Source: G963676795 sp963677215 | Lineage (GTDB): Bacteria > Desulfobacterota > Desulfuromonadia > Desulfuromonadales > Geopsychrobacteraceae | DNA length: 64,000 nt | Assembly: GCA_963677215.1 (NCBI GenBank) | Contig: OY781919.1 | Coordinates: forward strand, 1,550,001 to 1,614,000 | Direction: 5' to 3' | Shown: positions 33,868-42,700 of the stretch, piece after piece | Layout of the letters: each line of letters opens with the position of its first letter | How positions within the stretch are numbered: the first letter of the stretch is position 1 | Position numbers and translations under genes: made by a program | Notes under the pieces: generated by a model | What the model saw: only the letters and a program-made list of their open reading frames with translations | The model's database searches: none | What the model was told of the DNA's origin: nothing

Positions 33868-34602
33868 ATGCAATACGAAACAAAAAGCCGCTCGATTTTG
33901 AAGGCGATCTCCTGGCGAACCTGTGCGACATGTACTACAGCTGTCATCGTTTTTATTTTTACCGGTGCCTTCACCCTGGCGATCACGGTTGGTCTGCTTG
34001 AAGTGTTTGCCAAGATGGCGCTCTATTTTTTTCATGAGCGGGCCTGGCAGAAGATCGGTTTCGGTAAAAAAGAGGTTCCCTCTTTTGTTCTCTGGTTCAC
34101 TGGTCTGCCTGCCTCTGGTAAGAAGGCGCTGGCTGACGCTGTCTACGAACAGCTGAAGAAAAGCAAGCTGAAGGTAGAGCGACTTGACAGTCATGATGTT
34201 CGTCCATTGTTTCCCGAAACCGGGTTTTCCCCGGAGGAGGTCGACCGTCATGTGCGGCGATCCGGACATCTTTGCAGTATGCTGGAGAAGAACGGGGTGA
34301 TTGTCGTCGCTTCGTTTGTCTCTCCTTATGCCGAGAGCCGTCGGTTTGTCCGGGGCTTGGCGAATAATTTTATCGAAGTTTATATGGACACCACTGTTGC
34401 GGCATGTGAGAAACGAGACGAAGCGGGACATTATGCCAAGGCTCGCAGTGGCGAGTATCGGTTTTTTCCCGGTATCGATGTTGAGTATGAAGTTCCTCAG
34501 AACCCCGACATCGTGATTCCCGTAGATAGCCAGGATGTTGACGCTTCTGCAAAAATAATCGTTCAATATCTGAAAAAGAACATTATCAGTGGTGTAAAAT
34601 AA
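33868..34602 (+). CDS. DUF2061 fused to a degenerate adenylylsulfate kinase-like domain
   Basis: 244-residue protein. Residues 1-65 are a DUF2061 membrane module with two helices (CTTAVIVFIFTGAF; LAITVGLLEVFAKMALYFF). Residues 70-244 resemble APS kinase (CysC) in order and length. However, the P-loop reads GLPASGKK (79-86), with Lys instead of Ser/Thr after the invariant Lys, and the DGDN motif has become DSHD. Phosphoryl transfer may be lost or changed. GGGAAG lies 7 bases before ATG 33868. It stands just before cysD and cysNC, whose C-terminal domain is an intact CysC, so this protein is not needed as the main kinase. A membrane-bound regulatory or sugar-related role is possible. Confidence 0.8.
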   Translation: MQYETKSRSILKAISWRTCATCTTAVIVFIFTGAFTLAITVGLLEVFAKMALYFFHERAWQKIGFGKKEVPSFVLWFTGLPASGKKALADAVYEQLKKSKLKVERLDSHDVRPLFPETGFSPEEVDRHVRRSGHLCSMLEKNGVIVVASFVSPYAESRRFVRGLANNFIEVYMDTTVAACEKRDEAGHYAKARSGEYRFFPGIDVEYEVPQNPDIVIPVDSQDVDASAKIIVQYLKKNIISGVK

Positions 34603-34678
34603 GACTTTTCAAGCGCCGGGTCAGGTAGGACTCTCGGACCTGCTCAGTGAAGAATTTAATCAATAAACAGGTAACTCA

Positions 34679-35578
34679 ATGAGATTGACACATTTAAAAC
34701 AGCTTGAAGCTGAAAGTATTCACATCATTCGCGAGGTGGTTGCCGAATTTGAGAATCCGGTCATGCTCTATTCGATCGGCAAGGACTCATCGGTCATGCT
34801 GCACCTGGCCCTGAAGGCCTTTTATCCCGCCAAGCTGCCGTTCCCTCTGATGCATGTCGATACGACCTGGAAATTTCGTGAGATGATCGAATTCCGTGAT
34901 CGCATGGCTCATGAGCATGGTTTTGATCTGTTGGTCTATACCAACCAGGAAGGGGCTCAGCAGGGGGTCAATCCATTTACCCATGGCAGTGCTCTTTATA
35001 CCGATGTAATGAAAACGGAAGGCCTTAAGCAGGCTCTCGACAAATACAAGTTTGATGCTGCATTCGGTGGCGCTCGCCGTGATGAGGAGAAATCACGCGC
35101 CAAAGAACGGATCTTTTCCTTCCGAACCAGTAATCATCGCTGGGATCCGAAAAATCAGCGTCCGGAGTTGTGGAACCTGTACAACGCCCGTGTCAACAAG
35201 GGGGAAAGCATTCGGGCTTTTCCGCTCTCCAACTGGACCGAGCTGGATATCTGGCAGTACATCTATCTGGAGAACATTCCTATCGTTCCGCTCTATTATT
35301 CGAAGGAACGTCCGGTTGTCGAGCGTGATGGCATGTTGATCATGGTTGATGATGACCGGATGGAACTCCTGCCCGGGGAAAAGGTCGAGATGAAGTCGGT
35401 TCGTTTCCGGACTCTCGGCTGTTATCCACTGACCGGAGCTGTTGAATCGACGGCAGCCACTCTGCCGGATATCATTCAGGAGATGCTGCTGACCAGAACC
35501 AGTGAACGTCAGGGACGCCTGATCGACCATGATCAGGCCGGTTCCATGGAAAAGAAAAAGCAGGAAGGATACTTTTGA
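34679..35578 (+). CDS. cysD: Sulfate adenylyltransferase subunit 2 (CysD)
   Basis: Small subunit of ATP sulfurylase, 299 residues, which forms adenylyl sulfate from sulfate and ATP with the GTPase CysN. The PP-loop SIGKDSSVML and the family segments DTTWKF, FDAAFGGARRDEEKSRAKERIFSFR and ERPVVERDGMLIM are present. It overlaps cysNC by one base, a conserved arrangement. Assimilatory use or supply of sulfate donors (PAPS) for sulfated products is likely; dissimilatory sulfate reduction uses a different enzyme. Confidence 0.97.
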   Translation: MRLTHLKQLEAESIHIIREVVAEFENPVMLYSIGKDSSVMLHLALKAFYPAKLPFPLMHVDTTWKFREMIEFRDRMAHEHGFDLLVYTNQEGAQQGVNPFTHGSALYTDVMKTEGLKQALDKYKFDAAFGGARRDEEKSRAKERIFSFRTSNHRWDPKNQRPELWNLYNARVNKGESIRAFPLSNWTELDIWQYIYLENIPIVPLYYSKERPVVERDGMLIMVDDDRMELLPGEKVEMKSVRFRTLGCYPLTGAVESTAATLPDIIQEMLLTRTSERQGRLIDHDQAGSMEKKKQEGYF

Positions 35579-37494
35579 TGGCTCATCAGTCAGACATGAT
35601 CGCTGAGGATATTCACGCATATCTGAAAGCTCAGGAAGAAAAATCGATGCTCCGTTTCATTACCTGCGGCAGTGTCGATGATGGCAAAAGTACCCTGATC
35701 GGCCGTCTTTTGTGGGATTCGAAGATGATTTTCGAGGATCAGCTGGCTGCTTTGGAAGCTGACAGCAAGCGGGTCGGAACACAGGGGGAAAACATCGACT
35801 ACGCTCTTCTGCTCGACGGGCTTCAGGCGGAGCGTGAGCAGGGGATCACCATTGATGTCGCCTATCGTTTCTTCTCGACCGATAAGCGCAAATTCATTGT
35901 TGCGGATACCCCAGGCCATGAGCAGTATACCCGAAACATGGTCACCGGCGCGTCAACGGCGGGTGTTGCCGTTATTCTGATTGACGCCCGTAAGGGGGTG
36001 CTGACCCAGACCCGGCGTCACAGCTATCTCGTCTCTTTGGTCGGTATCAAGAATGTTGTTGTCGCTGTCAACAAGATGGACCTGGTTGACTACGATCAGC
36101 AGCGTTTTGAAGATATCTGTCAGGATTACAGGGAGCTGGCCCGGGATCTTGAATTTGAGGAGATTACCTATATCCCTCTTTCGGCCCTGAATGGTGATAA
36201 TGTCATTACCAATCTTGTCCCTCAGGAAGCTGGCTCCGAGCCCGTCTCAAACATGTCCTGGTACAGCGGGTCGACGCTGCTGAACTATCTCGAAACCGTG
36301 CAGGTTGTTGATCGCTCCCAGGAACAGCCATTCCGTATGAGGGTCCAGTGGGTTAATCGGCCGAATCTTGATTTCCGCGGGTTCTGCGGAACCATTGCTG
36401 CCGGGAAGATCAGGCCGGGCGACGCCATTGTCGTTCCCTCGTCCGGGCAGACCAGCAGGGTTGCCCGGCTTGTGACAATGGACGGAGACCTTGACGAGGC
36501 GATCGCCGGGCAGGCAATTACCATCTGCCTGGAAGACGAGATCGATATCAGCCGGGGTGATATGCTGGCTGATACTGTCAGCCGTCCTGATTTCGCCGAC
36601 CAGTTTGAAGCCAAGATCGTCTGGTTGCATGAAGAGGCGATGCTGCCGGGGCGCAGCTATCTTCTCAAGGCGGGTTCCGCGACAGCTCCGGCACAGATCA
36701 GTGAGCTGAAACGAAAGATCAACGTCAATACGTTGCAGCCTGAACCTGCCAAAACGCTGGAGATGAATGAGGTTGGGATCTGTAATGTCAGCATCAGCAA
36801 AGCGATAGCTTTTGATGCCTATAAGGACAATCGCTACACCGGGAATTTCATTCTGATTGATCGTTTTACCAACGCCACAGTTGGCGCAGGGATGATCGAT
36901 TTCCCACTGCGCCGGGCAACGAACGTTCACTGGCAGTCGGTCGATATCGATAAACAAAGCCGTGCAGAGATGAAGGGGCAGAAACCCCGGGTTCTCTGGT
37001 TCACCGGTTTGTCGGGTGCCGGGAAGTCAACAATCGCCAACCTGGTGGAGAAGAGACTTCATTCCATGGGCAGACATACCTATATGCTTGACGGGGATAA
37101 TGTCCGCCATGGCTTGAATCGTGACCTTGGTTTCACCGCAGTGGACCGGGTCGAAAATATCCGTCGGATCGCCGAGGTCTCAAAACTTTTTGTCGATGCG
37201 GGGATGATCGTGCTGACCGCATTTATCTCGCCATTCAAAAGCGAGCGGGCTATGGCCAGGGAACTGCTTGAGGATGGGGAGTTCGTTGAAATTTTTGTTG
37301 ATACTCCAATTGACGTCTGTGAACAACGTGATCCGAAAGGTCTTTATAAAAAGGCCCGTAGCGGCGAGCTGAAGAATTTCACCGGAATCGATTCTGATTA
37401 TGAGGCTCCTGAAAATCCGGAAATTCATGTCGATGGTTCCAGTGCAGCCGCTGAAGAACTGGCAGAACAGATTGTCCGGGAACTGTTCGGTTAG
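35578..37494 (+). CDS. cysNC: Bifunctional sulfate adenylyltransferase subunit 1 / adenylylsulfate kinase (CysN-CysC)
   Basis: 638-residue fusion. Residues 1-440 are CysN, an EF-Tu-like GTPase with GSVDDGKSTLIGRLL, DTPGHEQYTRNM and NKMDL, which drives APS synthesis with CysD. Residues 460-638 are APS kinase, with intact Walker A GLSGAGKSTIA and DGDNVRHGLNRDLGF, which makes PAPS. This is the NodQ-type fusion. The ATG at 35578 overlaps the CysD stop. The intact kinase contrasts with the degenerate copy at 33868. Confidence 0.97.
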   Translation: MAHQSDMIAEDIHAYLKAQEEKSMLRFITCGSVDDGKSTLIGRLLWDSKMIFEDQLAALEADSKRVGTQGENIDYALLLDGLQAEREQGITIDVAYRFFSTDKRKFIVADTPGHEQYTRNMVTGASTAGVAVILIDARKGVLTQTRRHSYLVSLVGIKNVVVAVNKMDLVDYDQQRFEDICQDYRELARDLEFEEITYIPLSALNGDNVITNLVPQEAGSEPVSNMSWYSGSTLLNYLETVQVVDRSQEQPFRMRVQWVNRPNLDFRGFCGTIAAGKIRPGDAIVVPSSGQTSRVARLVTMDGDLDEAIAGQAITICLEDEIDISRGDMLADTVSRPDFADQFEAKIVWLHEEAMLPGRSYLLKAGSATAPAQISELKRKINVNTLQPEPAKTLEMNEVGICNVSISKAIAFDAYKDNRYTGNFILIDRFTNATVGAGMIDFPLRRATNVHWQSVDIDKQSRAEMKGQKPRVLWFTGLSGAGKSTIANLVEKRLHSMGRHTYMLDGDNVRHGLNRDLGFTAVDRVENIRRIAEVSKLFVDAGMIVLTAFISPFKSERAMARELLEDGEFVEIFVDTPIDVCEQRDPKGLYKKARSGELKNFTGIDSDYEAPENPEIHVDGSSAAAEELAEQIVRELFG

Positions 37495-37520
37495 AGACCA
37501 TAAAGCAAGAAGGATTGCTC

Positions 37521-38303
37521 GTGAATAATCGAGATATCGATATTGAAATAGTCAAGCAGATAGCCCTGGCTGCCGGGGCGGCCATTATGGAAATCTATGA
37601 TGGCGATCATGCTGTCGAATACAAAGATGACAGTTCTCCTTTGACTGCTGCCGATAAGGCGGCGCATGAGGTGATTGCTGCTGGCCTGCAGCAGGCGTTT
37701 CCGCAGATTCCGCTGCTCTCCGAGGAGGGGAAGAGCATTCCGTATGAAGAGCGAAAAAACTGGAAGCGCTTCTGGTTGGTTGATCCTCTCGACGGTACAA
37801 AGGAATTTATCAAGCGCAATGGTGAATTTACCGTCAATATCGCTTTGATTGAGGAACAGAAGCCGGTCATTGGAGTAGTCTATGTTCCGGCCCAGGATCG
37901 TCTCTATTGCGGTGTCGTAGGAGATGGAGCATGGCTTTGGGAAAACGCCAGGTTGTCCGGTGCCGGCCGTACCAGCAGCATCAGAGTTCGTGAAGCAGAT
38001 CCGGAACGTGCCCGGGTTGTCGTCATGAGCCGTTCCCACCCCTCGCCAGAGTTGGAAGAATATCTCAAGGACATTGAGGTTGCCGAGGCCTTGCCGGTCG
38101 GCAGCTCGCTGAAGTTCTGTGTTGTCGCCGAAGGGCAGGCCGATCTCTACCCTCGCCTTGGCCCGACTATGGAATGGGATACCGCTGCGGGACATGCCAT
38201 TGTCCTTGCTGCCGGTGGGCGGGTTGAGACTCTGGAAAAAACTGCCCTGAAATACAATAAGGAAGAACTGCTGAATCCGTATTTTGTTGTTAGTCATCTC
38301 TGA
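37521..38303 (+). CDS. cysQ: 3'(2'),5'-bisphosphate nucleotidase CysQ
   Basis: 260-residue inositol-monophosphatase-family enzyme that removes the 3' phosphate from PAP (and PAPS), the by-product of sulfate activation. The metal-binding motifs are LLSEEGK, DPLDGTKEFIKRNGEF and EWDTAAGHAIVLAAGG. GTG at 37521 is preferred because AAGGA lies 6 bases upstream; TTG at 37515 is too close to it. It follows cysNC by 26 bases, consistent with one operon recycling PAP. Confidence 0.95.
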   Translation: MNNRDIDIEIVKQIALAAGAAIMEIYDGDHAVEYKDDSSPLTAADKAAHEVIAAGLQQAFPQIPLLSEEGKSIPYEERKNWKRFWLVDPLDGTKEFIKRNGEFTVNIALIEEQKPVIGVVYVPAQDRLYCGVVGDGAWLWENARLSGAGRTSSIRVREADPERARVVVMSRSHPSPELEEYLKDIEVAEALPVGSSLKFCVVAEGQADLYPRLGPTMEWDTAAGHAIVLAAGGRVETLEKTALKYNKEELLNPYFVVSHL

Positions 38304-38375
38304 ATGCAATTCGTATGGAGATTTTTTCATAATCAATCTTAGCTTGTTGTTTCTCATCAGGGTCATGGAGGGGAT

Positions 38376-39389
38376 ATGTCCATATTGATCACCGGAGGGG
38401 CCGGCTACATTGGCAGCCATACCGTCGTCGAGCTGTTGCAGACGGGACAGGATGTTGTGATTGTCGACAATCTGGCGAACTCCTGCAAGAGTGCCCTTGA
38501 GCGGGTTCGCACCATCTGTGGGAAAGAGATTCCGTTTTATCAGGTTGATATCCGTGACGGAGAAGGCCTGAGAGATGTATTCGCCCGTCATTCCATCGAA
38601 TCTGTCGTGCACTTTGCCGGTTTGAAGGCCGTTGGCGAATCGTCGCAGATCCCCCTTGAATATTACGATAACAATATCGGCGGTACACTCGTCCTGCTCG
38701 AAGAAATGCGTCGGGCCGGGGTGTTCAGGCTGGTCTTCAGTTCCTCGGCTACGGTTTACGGGGATCCGGCCAGCGTGCCGATCCGCGAGGACTTTCCGAC
38801 CTCGGCAACCAATCCTTATGGGCGCACCAAACTGATGATCGAGGAGATCCTGCGTGACCTTGCGGCTTCGGATGAACGCTGGGGCATCGTGCTGCTGCGT
38901 TATTTCAACCCTGTCGGAGCCCATCATTCCGGTTTGATCGGTGAAGATCCGAAAGGGATCCCGAACAACCTGCTTCCCTATATCAGCCAGGTTGCAGTCG
39001 GCCGTCTCAAGGAACTGTCGGTCTTCGGCGATGACTATCCGACCGGGGACGGAACCGGTGTCCGCGATTACATTCATGTGGTTGACCTGGCACTCGGCCA
39101 CCTGTGCGCACTGGAAAGAGTTGCCAGGGACCGCGGGGTTTTCACCTACAACCTGGGAACCGGCAACGGTTATTCTGTTCTGGAAATGATCAGAGCTTTT
39201 GAAAAAGCTTCAGGTAAAGACGTCCCATACCGGATTGCTCCACGTCGTGCCGGCGACATCGCGGAATGTTTTGCCGATCCCGCCCTGGCTCAACGAGAGT
39301 TGAACTGGAAAGCCGAGCGTGGCCTGGATGAGATGATGCGTGACAGCTGGAACTGGCAGAGCCGCAACCCGCAGGGGTATCAACCCTGA
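38376..39389 (+). CDS. galE: UDP-glucose 4-epimerase GalE
   Basis: 337-residue short-chain dehydrogenase that interconverts UDP-glucose and UDP-galactose (and often the N-acetyl forms). GGAGYIGSHTVVEL binds NAD; Ser in SSSATVYG and the NPYGRTK motif give the catalytic triad. The N-terminal GDP-free layout and length match classical GalE. GGAGGGG precedes the ATG. It probably supplies sugar donors for surface polysaccharide, although it lies beyond the sulfate genes. Confidence 0.96.
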   Translation: MSILITGGAGYIGSHTVVELLQTGQDVVIVDNLANSCKSALERVRTICGKEIPFYQVDIRDGEGLRDVFARHSIESVVHFAGLKAVGESSQIPLEYYDNNIGGTLVLLEEMRRAGVFRLVFSSSATVYGDPASVPIREDFPTSATNPYGRTKLMIEEILRDLAASDERWGIVLLRYFNPVGAHHSGLIGEDPKGIPNNLLPYISQVAVGRLKELSVFGDDYPTGDGTGVRDYIHVVDLALGHLCALERVARDRGVFTYNLGTGNGYSVLEMIRAFEKASGKDVPYRIAPRRAGDIAECFADPALAQRELNWKAERGLDEMMRDSWNWQSRNPQGYQP

Positions 39390-39422
39390 GGAAAGTAGTA
39401 AGCCGGAAGTCTTAAGTTTTTT

Positions 39423-39528
39423 GCCGCAGATAAGATCTGATAGAATCTGATGGGAAAGTTTGAAGTTGCCGTTGCTGGCGTGCTCAACCCTTGTTTTTTG
39501 TCCAGTTTTATCAGATTTTATCTGCGGC
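39423..39528. repeat. Intergenic element with 19-base inverted ends
   Basis: GCCGCAGATAAGATCTGAT (39423-39441) and the complement of 39510-39528 match at 18 of 19 positions. The 68 bases between contain no gene. It resembles the element at 33688-33758. The rest of the 39390-39744 gap shows nothing that I can identify. Confidence 0.65.
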
Positions 39529-39744
39529 TATAACTGGTTTCATAGGTTGTTGAAGCTTTTGGAACGGATAGCGAATCACCCACTTCCTCTTTACAAAACA
39601 TGCTCCTCTGGCTTATTAAAGTACAAACGAAAATGATGGATGTTGTGATGTTTTTTGCCGCATGAAAACTCCCACCGTTTTTTCATCTCAATCCATCTGC
39701 AAATTCATTTTTATCAATCGATGACGATAGTTCCGGGATAACAC

Positions 39745-42700
39745 ATGTCTGAAATGAATGAAGCCGTAATGCAGAGTAAAAGACTCTATATCGACGCCGG
39801 GGTTGAACAGATCCTCTGTTGTCTGATATCCGATCAGCAAGCTACGCCTGAAAAAGTCTGGTCGTTCCCGGCCAGCGAGGTTTCCGGGCAGAGCTTTGGT
39901 GATCTTTCCGCCGACTCTTCCGTCTATGTGACCGGGAAATTCAGCAAGATCATCAAGGAGAATCTTGGGCGTGGTCAGCTGCTGATGCCTCTGGCGGTGC
40001 TCTGGGCGGCGGCTGCCGAGCGATCCTTGGCTGAGCAGAAATCGGTGGCTGTGCTCGATCTTTCCGCTTCCGGTTATGCTATCGTCGGTGTTGATTCTCA
40101 GGGGGAGCTGATCGATGATCTGCTGAAAACCAATCCGCGTTGTGGGTCCGGTGCCGGTATCAATATTGACCGGGTGTTGCGCAAACTGGCGATTGAGCGA
40201 TCGGCTGTCGATGGCGTACTTGGTCAGTTTCTCGGCGAAGAAGGGACGCCCGCGAGGCAGGATATCCCGGTACGCGCCGACCGCTGTGGTGTTTTTGCTT
40301 CTTCTGCGACAATTTCGGACAAGAATCAGGGGATTCCCCTCGATTTTGCGCTGGCAACCACCCTCAAGTCTGAGGTTCTAAAAGCCTGTAAGCATATGGA
40401 CAGTCCCTTCGATCTGGTGATTCTGACCGGCGGGATCTTTCAGTGGCAGTTTGCCCGAGATTGTGCCAGCGATTATTTTGCCGAAATCGGTTGCAAGCTG
40501 ATCATTCATGATCAGCAGCGCACTATCAAATTTCCGGGATTCTCAAAGCTGATCAATCAGTCGACGGTCATTCCCGACGAAATTGTCGCCAGGGCGATGG
40601 CTGAAGAGACTGAACACGCCAAGCTGTTTCCTTCGTTTCCAAAGCTGCGTGATGGACTTGAAGCATCCCGACTCTACAAGCGCCAGACAGAACTCACTTT
40701 GCCTGCCGCAGATGCGTTGCCGGAACTGTTTGCCGCAGGAGTGGTAGTCGGTATCGATGTCGGCTCGACCATGGCCAAAATCGTTATCGGTTCGGCCACC
40801 GGAGAGCTGCTCTATCGCGCCAGCTACTCGAATTCCGGTGATACCGTCGAAACCATCAAGAAGGTTTTCGAAGACCTAAAAAACCGAGGAATTGAGGATC
40901 TCAATGTCTGTCAGGTCGGCATCACCGGCAGTGCCCGCTATCAGATTCAGCAGGCGCTGACCGCCACCTATCCGCAACTGGCCGACCGGATTCTGGTCCT
41001 GGTCGAAAACTACGCTCATGCGCGTGGTTCGGTGCCTGAGGTGCGTGCTTACCTTGATGAGTTGGCCGCACAGGGGGTGGAAAACCTCAACCGTGACTTC
41101 TGCGTGCTGGTTGATGTCGGTGGTGAGGATACCAAGATTTCGACTATCGATCTGTCGCGCGGCGATCTTTACGACAACGCGATGAACACCAAGTGCTCGG
41201 CGGGGACCGGCAGTCTGCTCGATACGTTGGTCGACCTGTTTCGCCTCGATGGTGTCGGCGATGCGGTGAAACTGGCCATGGAAGCGCCGCAGGCAGAAGC
41301 GATCAACGCGACCTGTGCGGTCTTTCTGCTTGAACACGCCCGCCGTCTGCAGGCCGAAGGACGTGGGCAGGGATCGATCATCGCCTCGGCCGTCTGGGCG
41401 ATTGTCGAGAATATGGCGCGCAGCCTGTGGCCGCAGATCTATCTACCGTCCAATACGGTTGTTCTGCTCCATGGTCAGACCATGCAGAGCGATCCGATGC
41501 CCCTGGCGATCAGTCAACGCCTTCAGACCTTTCTTGACGAACCGGCCTATTGTCTGGTCCCGGCGATTCCGGGGCACCGTGCCTGCCATGGTCTGATTCA
41601 GACCTGTATCGACCGTGCCGAGGTTGAGGGCTCTGTTGCTGTCCGCTTAAGCCACTTCATCGATCAACAGTTCAACCGCAAGATCATTCACTGCCGTGGA
41701 GCTGTCTGTGGTGATCCGGAAGCTCATTGTTTCCGTTCCCGGCTGTCGGCCGAGGACTCAGACGGAAAACCGTTTGCGATCAGCCTGGGTGGCTGTTCGG
41801 CGGTCAACGAACTGCCTAATGTCGACAAGGAAAAGCGCAAGGCGACTGTTGACAGCTGCCGGGCGATCTGGCAGTTCCAGGTTGATCAGCTGCCGACCTC
41901 GTCGGCGGAAAACCGCCTGGTTATCCCACGCTCCTTTGCAGTTTCCGAGTGGGCACGCTTTTTCGCCGCCCTGTTTGAGGGCTGTGCTATTCCGGTTCAT
42001 GTCGATCTGCCCAGTGAGGCTGATGTCCTGCGTGGTCAGCCGTACTTCCGAATTGACAGCTGTGCCCCGCATATCGGGGTGGTTGGCCAGATTCTGCGGC
42101 TCGCCGAAGCGCCGCACGGCATGATCCTGACGCCGCAGATCGAATACCTGCCGCTGGTCGGTAGTTCGCTGGGGCGGACCTGTACCATTAACCAGGGGGG
42201 CTTTGCGACAGCCCGGGGTGTTGCGCTTTCTGAATTTCCGCATAGCCGTTTCCATCTGTTTAACGTCGATCTGAAGAATTACGACGAGAAGTCTCTGGCC
42301 CATAAGCTGTACAATCGTCTGCTGCCGGTTTATGAGTATTATCATGTCGACATGCCTTTTGAACGTTTTGCGGAGTTGGTTCGTGCTGCGCTTGGCAAAC
42401 AGCAGGAGTACAAGCAGAAGACCTCGGATTTCGCTGCTGGGATCGCCCGTGAGGCACTGAATAACGGGCAGCAGATCGCGCTGGTCATGGGGCGTGAATA
42501 TGTCCTCAACCCGGGAGTCTATGACAGCCACGTAGGTCGCCTGTTGCGCGACAAGGGGCTGGTCGGGATTCCCAGCTATGTCCTCAACGCGGCTTATAAC
42601 CCGGACCTCGCTCACTTCTACTGGCGTAACGCGCATATGGTCGCCAGCGTTGCTGAGGCGGTGGCCAAACGCAAGCTGCATGAGATCATTGGTCATCCCG

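Noticed and set aside
37491..39101. 536-codon open frame on the - strand
   Set aside because: It is antisense to cysQ and galE, both complete and well conserved.
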